Assembly (NCBI GenBank): GCA_025360685.1
Contig: JANYBR010000269.1
Span: 1-14,331, forward strand
DNA: 14,331 bases
Reading direction: 5' to 3'
From: Pseudomonadota bacterium
GTDB taxonomy: Bacteria; Pseudomonadota; Alphaproteobacteria; Micropepsales; Micropepsaceae
The notes under the pieces were generated by a model. It did not search any database. It had not been told where the DNA came from and was given only the letters and a program-made list of their open reading frames with translations. The position numbers and the translations under genes were made by a program. Within the stretch, counting starts at the first letter, position 1. Each line of letters starts with the position of its first letter. Positions 13,796-14,331 of this stretch are shown piece by piece.

Positions 13796-13832
13796 CGGGC
13801 CATGACACGGAGGTGAATGATTTTTCGTCACT

Positions 13833-13862
13833 CTGGCAATTAGTTTCATTTGAAACTATATT
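13833..13862 (+). promoter_or_regulatory. Candidate hpd promoter
   Basis: CTGGCA (13833-13838, 4 of 6 to -35) and TATATT (13857-13862, 5 of 6 to -10) are separated by 18 bp. The palindrome TAGTTTCATTTGAAACTA occupies most of the spacer and touches the -10 box, a repressor-like arrangement. The expected leader is about 25 nt. Confidence 0.45.
13841..13858. promoter_or_regulatory. Palindromic operator upstream of hpd
   Basis: TAGTTTCA-TT-TGAAACTA is a perfect 8-bp inverted repeat with a 2-bp spacer, ending 35 nt before the hpd start. Size and symmetry suit a dimeric winged-helix repressor such as the MarR-family regulators known to control tyrosine degradation in Alphaproteobacteria. The identity of the regulator is inferred; none is encoded in this window. 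Confidence 0.55.
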
Positions 13863-13893
13863 CTCGCCGGACACAGACTCGCCGGAGACCGGC

Positions 13894-14331
13894 ATGACGC
13901 TTTGGGACAACCCGATCGGGACGGACGGCTTCGAGTTCGTCGAATATACAGCACCGGACGTGGGCGAACTCTCGGCCCTGTTCGAGCGCATGGGCTTTCG
14001 CGCCGTGGCGCGGCACCGCTCCAAGGCGGTCACCTTGTTCCGCCAGGGACAGGTCAACTTCATCGTCAACGCCGAGCCCGACAGTCACGGCAGCCGCTTC
14101 GCGCGCGAACACGGGCCGAGCGCCTGCGCCATGGCGTTCCGCGTGAAAGACGCGGCGAAGGCGTACGCGAAACTGATCGCGCTCGGCGCCAAGCCGTTCC
14201 ACAACCAGGTCGGGCCGATGGAGCTGAACATCCCCGCCATCGAGGGCATCGGCGGCAGCGTGATCTACCTGGTCGACCGCTATGGCGACCGCACGATCTA
14301 CGACGTCGATTTCGTGCCGACGGATCGCGTC
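13894..14331 (+). CDS. hpd: 4-hydroxyphenylpyruvate dioxygenase, N-terminal part (cut by window end)
   Basis: The enzyme converts 4-hydroxyphenylpyruvate to homogentisate in tyrosine breakdown, using Fe(II) and O2. Only the first 146 codons, about 40% of a ~360-residue enzyme, lie in the window; the frame is open to the edge. Recognisable rhizobial-type HPPD text includes NPIGTDGFEFVEYTAPD (6-22), ARHRSKAVTLFRQGQVNFIVNAEP, SRFAREHGPSACAMAFRVKDA, and IPAIEGIGGSVIYLVDRYG. This is the N-terminal vicinal-oxygen-chelate half; the iron ligands lie in the C-terminal half, outside the window. GGAG (13884-13887) stands 6 nt before the ATG at 13894. The operator palindrome upstream suggests control by an aromatic-responsive repressor. 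Confidence 0.92.
   Translation, partial: MTLWDNPIGTDGFEFVEYTAPDVGELSALFERMGFRAVARHRSKAVTLFRQGQVNFIVNAEPDSHGSRFAREHGPSACAMAFRVKDAAKAYAKLIALGAKPFHNQVGPMELNIPAIEGIGGSVIYLVDRYGDRTIYDVDFVPTDRV

Noticed and set aside
13750..13800. tRNA-like segment on the minus strand (GGGTTCAAATCC, resembling a T-arm)
   Set aside because: The T-loop text fits but a 5-bp T-stem does not form, there is no anticodon or acceptor stem, and the sequence continues into a GTCATGGCCCGG-type repeat end. Probably coincidence within a repeat.
1..14331. CRISPR array, integrase, transposase or prophage genes
   Set aside because: No regularly spaced repeats and no such protein motifs were seen. The repeats present are palindromic and irregularly placed.

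Overview
The window is GC-rich DNA (roughly 60-65% by eye) from what is most likely an alphaproteobacterium. The protein flavour, the 4-hydroxyphenylpyruvate dioxygenase gene, and above all the intergenic palindromes (GTCATnGCCCG-type elements, TTCGACAAGCTCAGGATGAG-type elements, CCTCCCCCG/CGGGGGAGG hairpins) resemble those of Rhizobiales, Caulobacterales and related groups. I cannot name the genus from sequence alone.

Layout. 1-422 holds no convincing gene, only repeats and inverted repeats. From 423 to 8488 six genes run on the minus strand. In order of transcription they are an exported epoxide-hydrolase-like protein (8488-7592), a luciferase-like flavin oxidoreductase (7312-6047), an alpha/beta hydrolase (5886-5104), an N-acyl-D-amino-acid-deacylase-like amidohydrolase (5022-3289), a TauD/TfdA-type Fe(II)/2-oxoglutarate dioxygenase (3278-2235) and an acyl-CoA synthetase (2036-423). 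The amidohydrolase and dioxygenase genes are nearly contiguous. The set looks like a catabolic island of unknown substrate: oxygenation, hydrolysis, amide cleavage, CoA activation. Repeats sit in most of the gaps. Further upstream on the same strand is a GH29 alpha-L-fucosidase gene (10004-8544), broken by one in-frame TAA.

10057-13595 is a divergent copper locus. To the left, on the minus strand, are two tandem paralogous 55-residue single-span membrane proteins. To the right, on the plus strand, are a DUF2946 protein, a probable outer-membrane beta-barrel, a CopC-PCu(A)C fusion and CopD. The divergent region carries a perfect 14-bp direct repeat, one copy lying between plausible -35 and -10 boxes. 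The fusion joins a CopC Cu(II) site to a complete H-x10-M-x21-H-x-M Cu(I) motif, which suggests copper capture and delivery across the inner membrane rather than simple efflux.

13596-13893 is intergenic. It contains a ~120-bp imperfect palindrome, a second related hairpin, and a perfect palindromic operator-like site over the promoter of hpd. The first 146 codons of hpd run off the right edge.

The observations most worth following are the twin 55-aa proteins, the CopC-PCu(A)C fusion, the direct repeats between them, the single-stop fucosidase, and a REP doublet at 2091-2223 whose stems covary.
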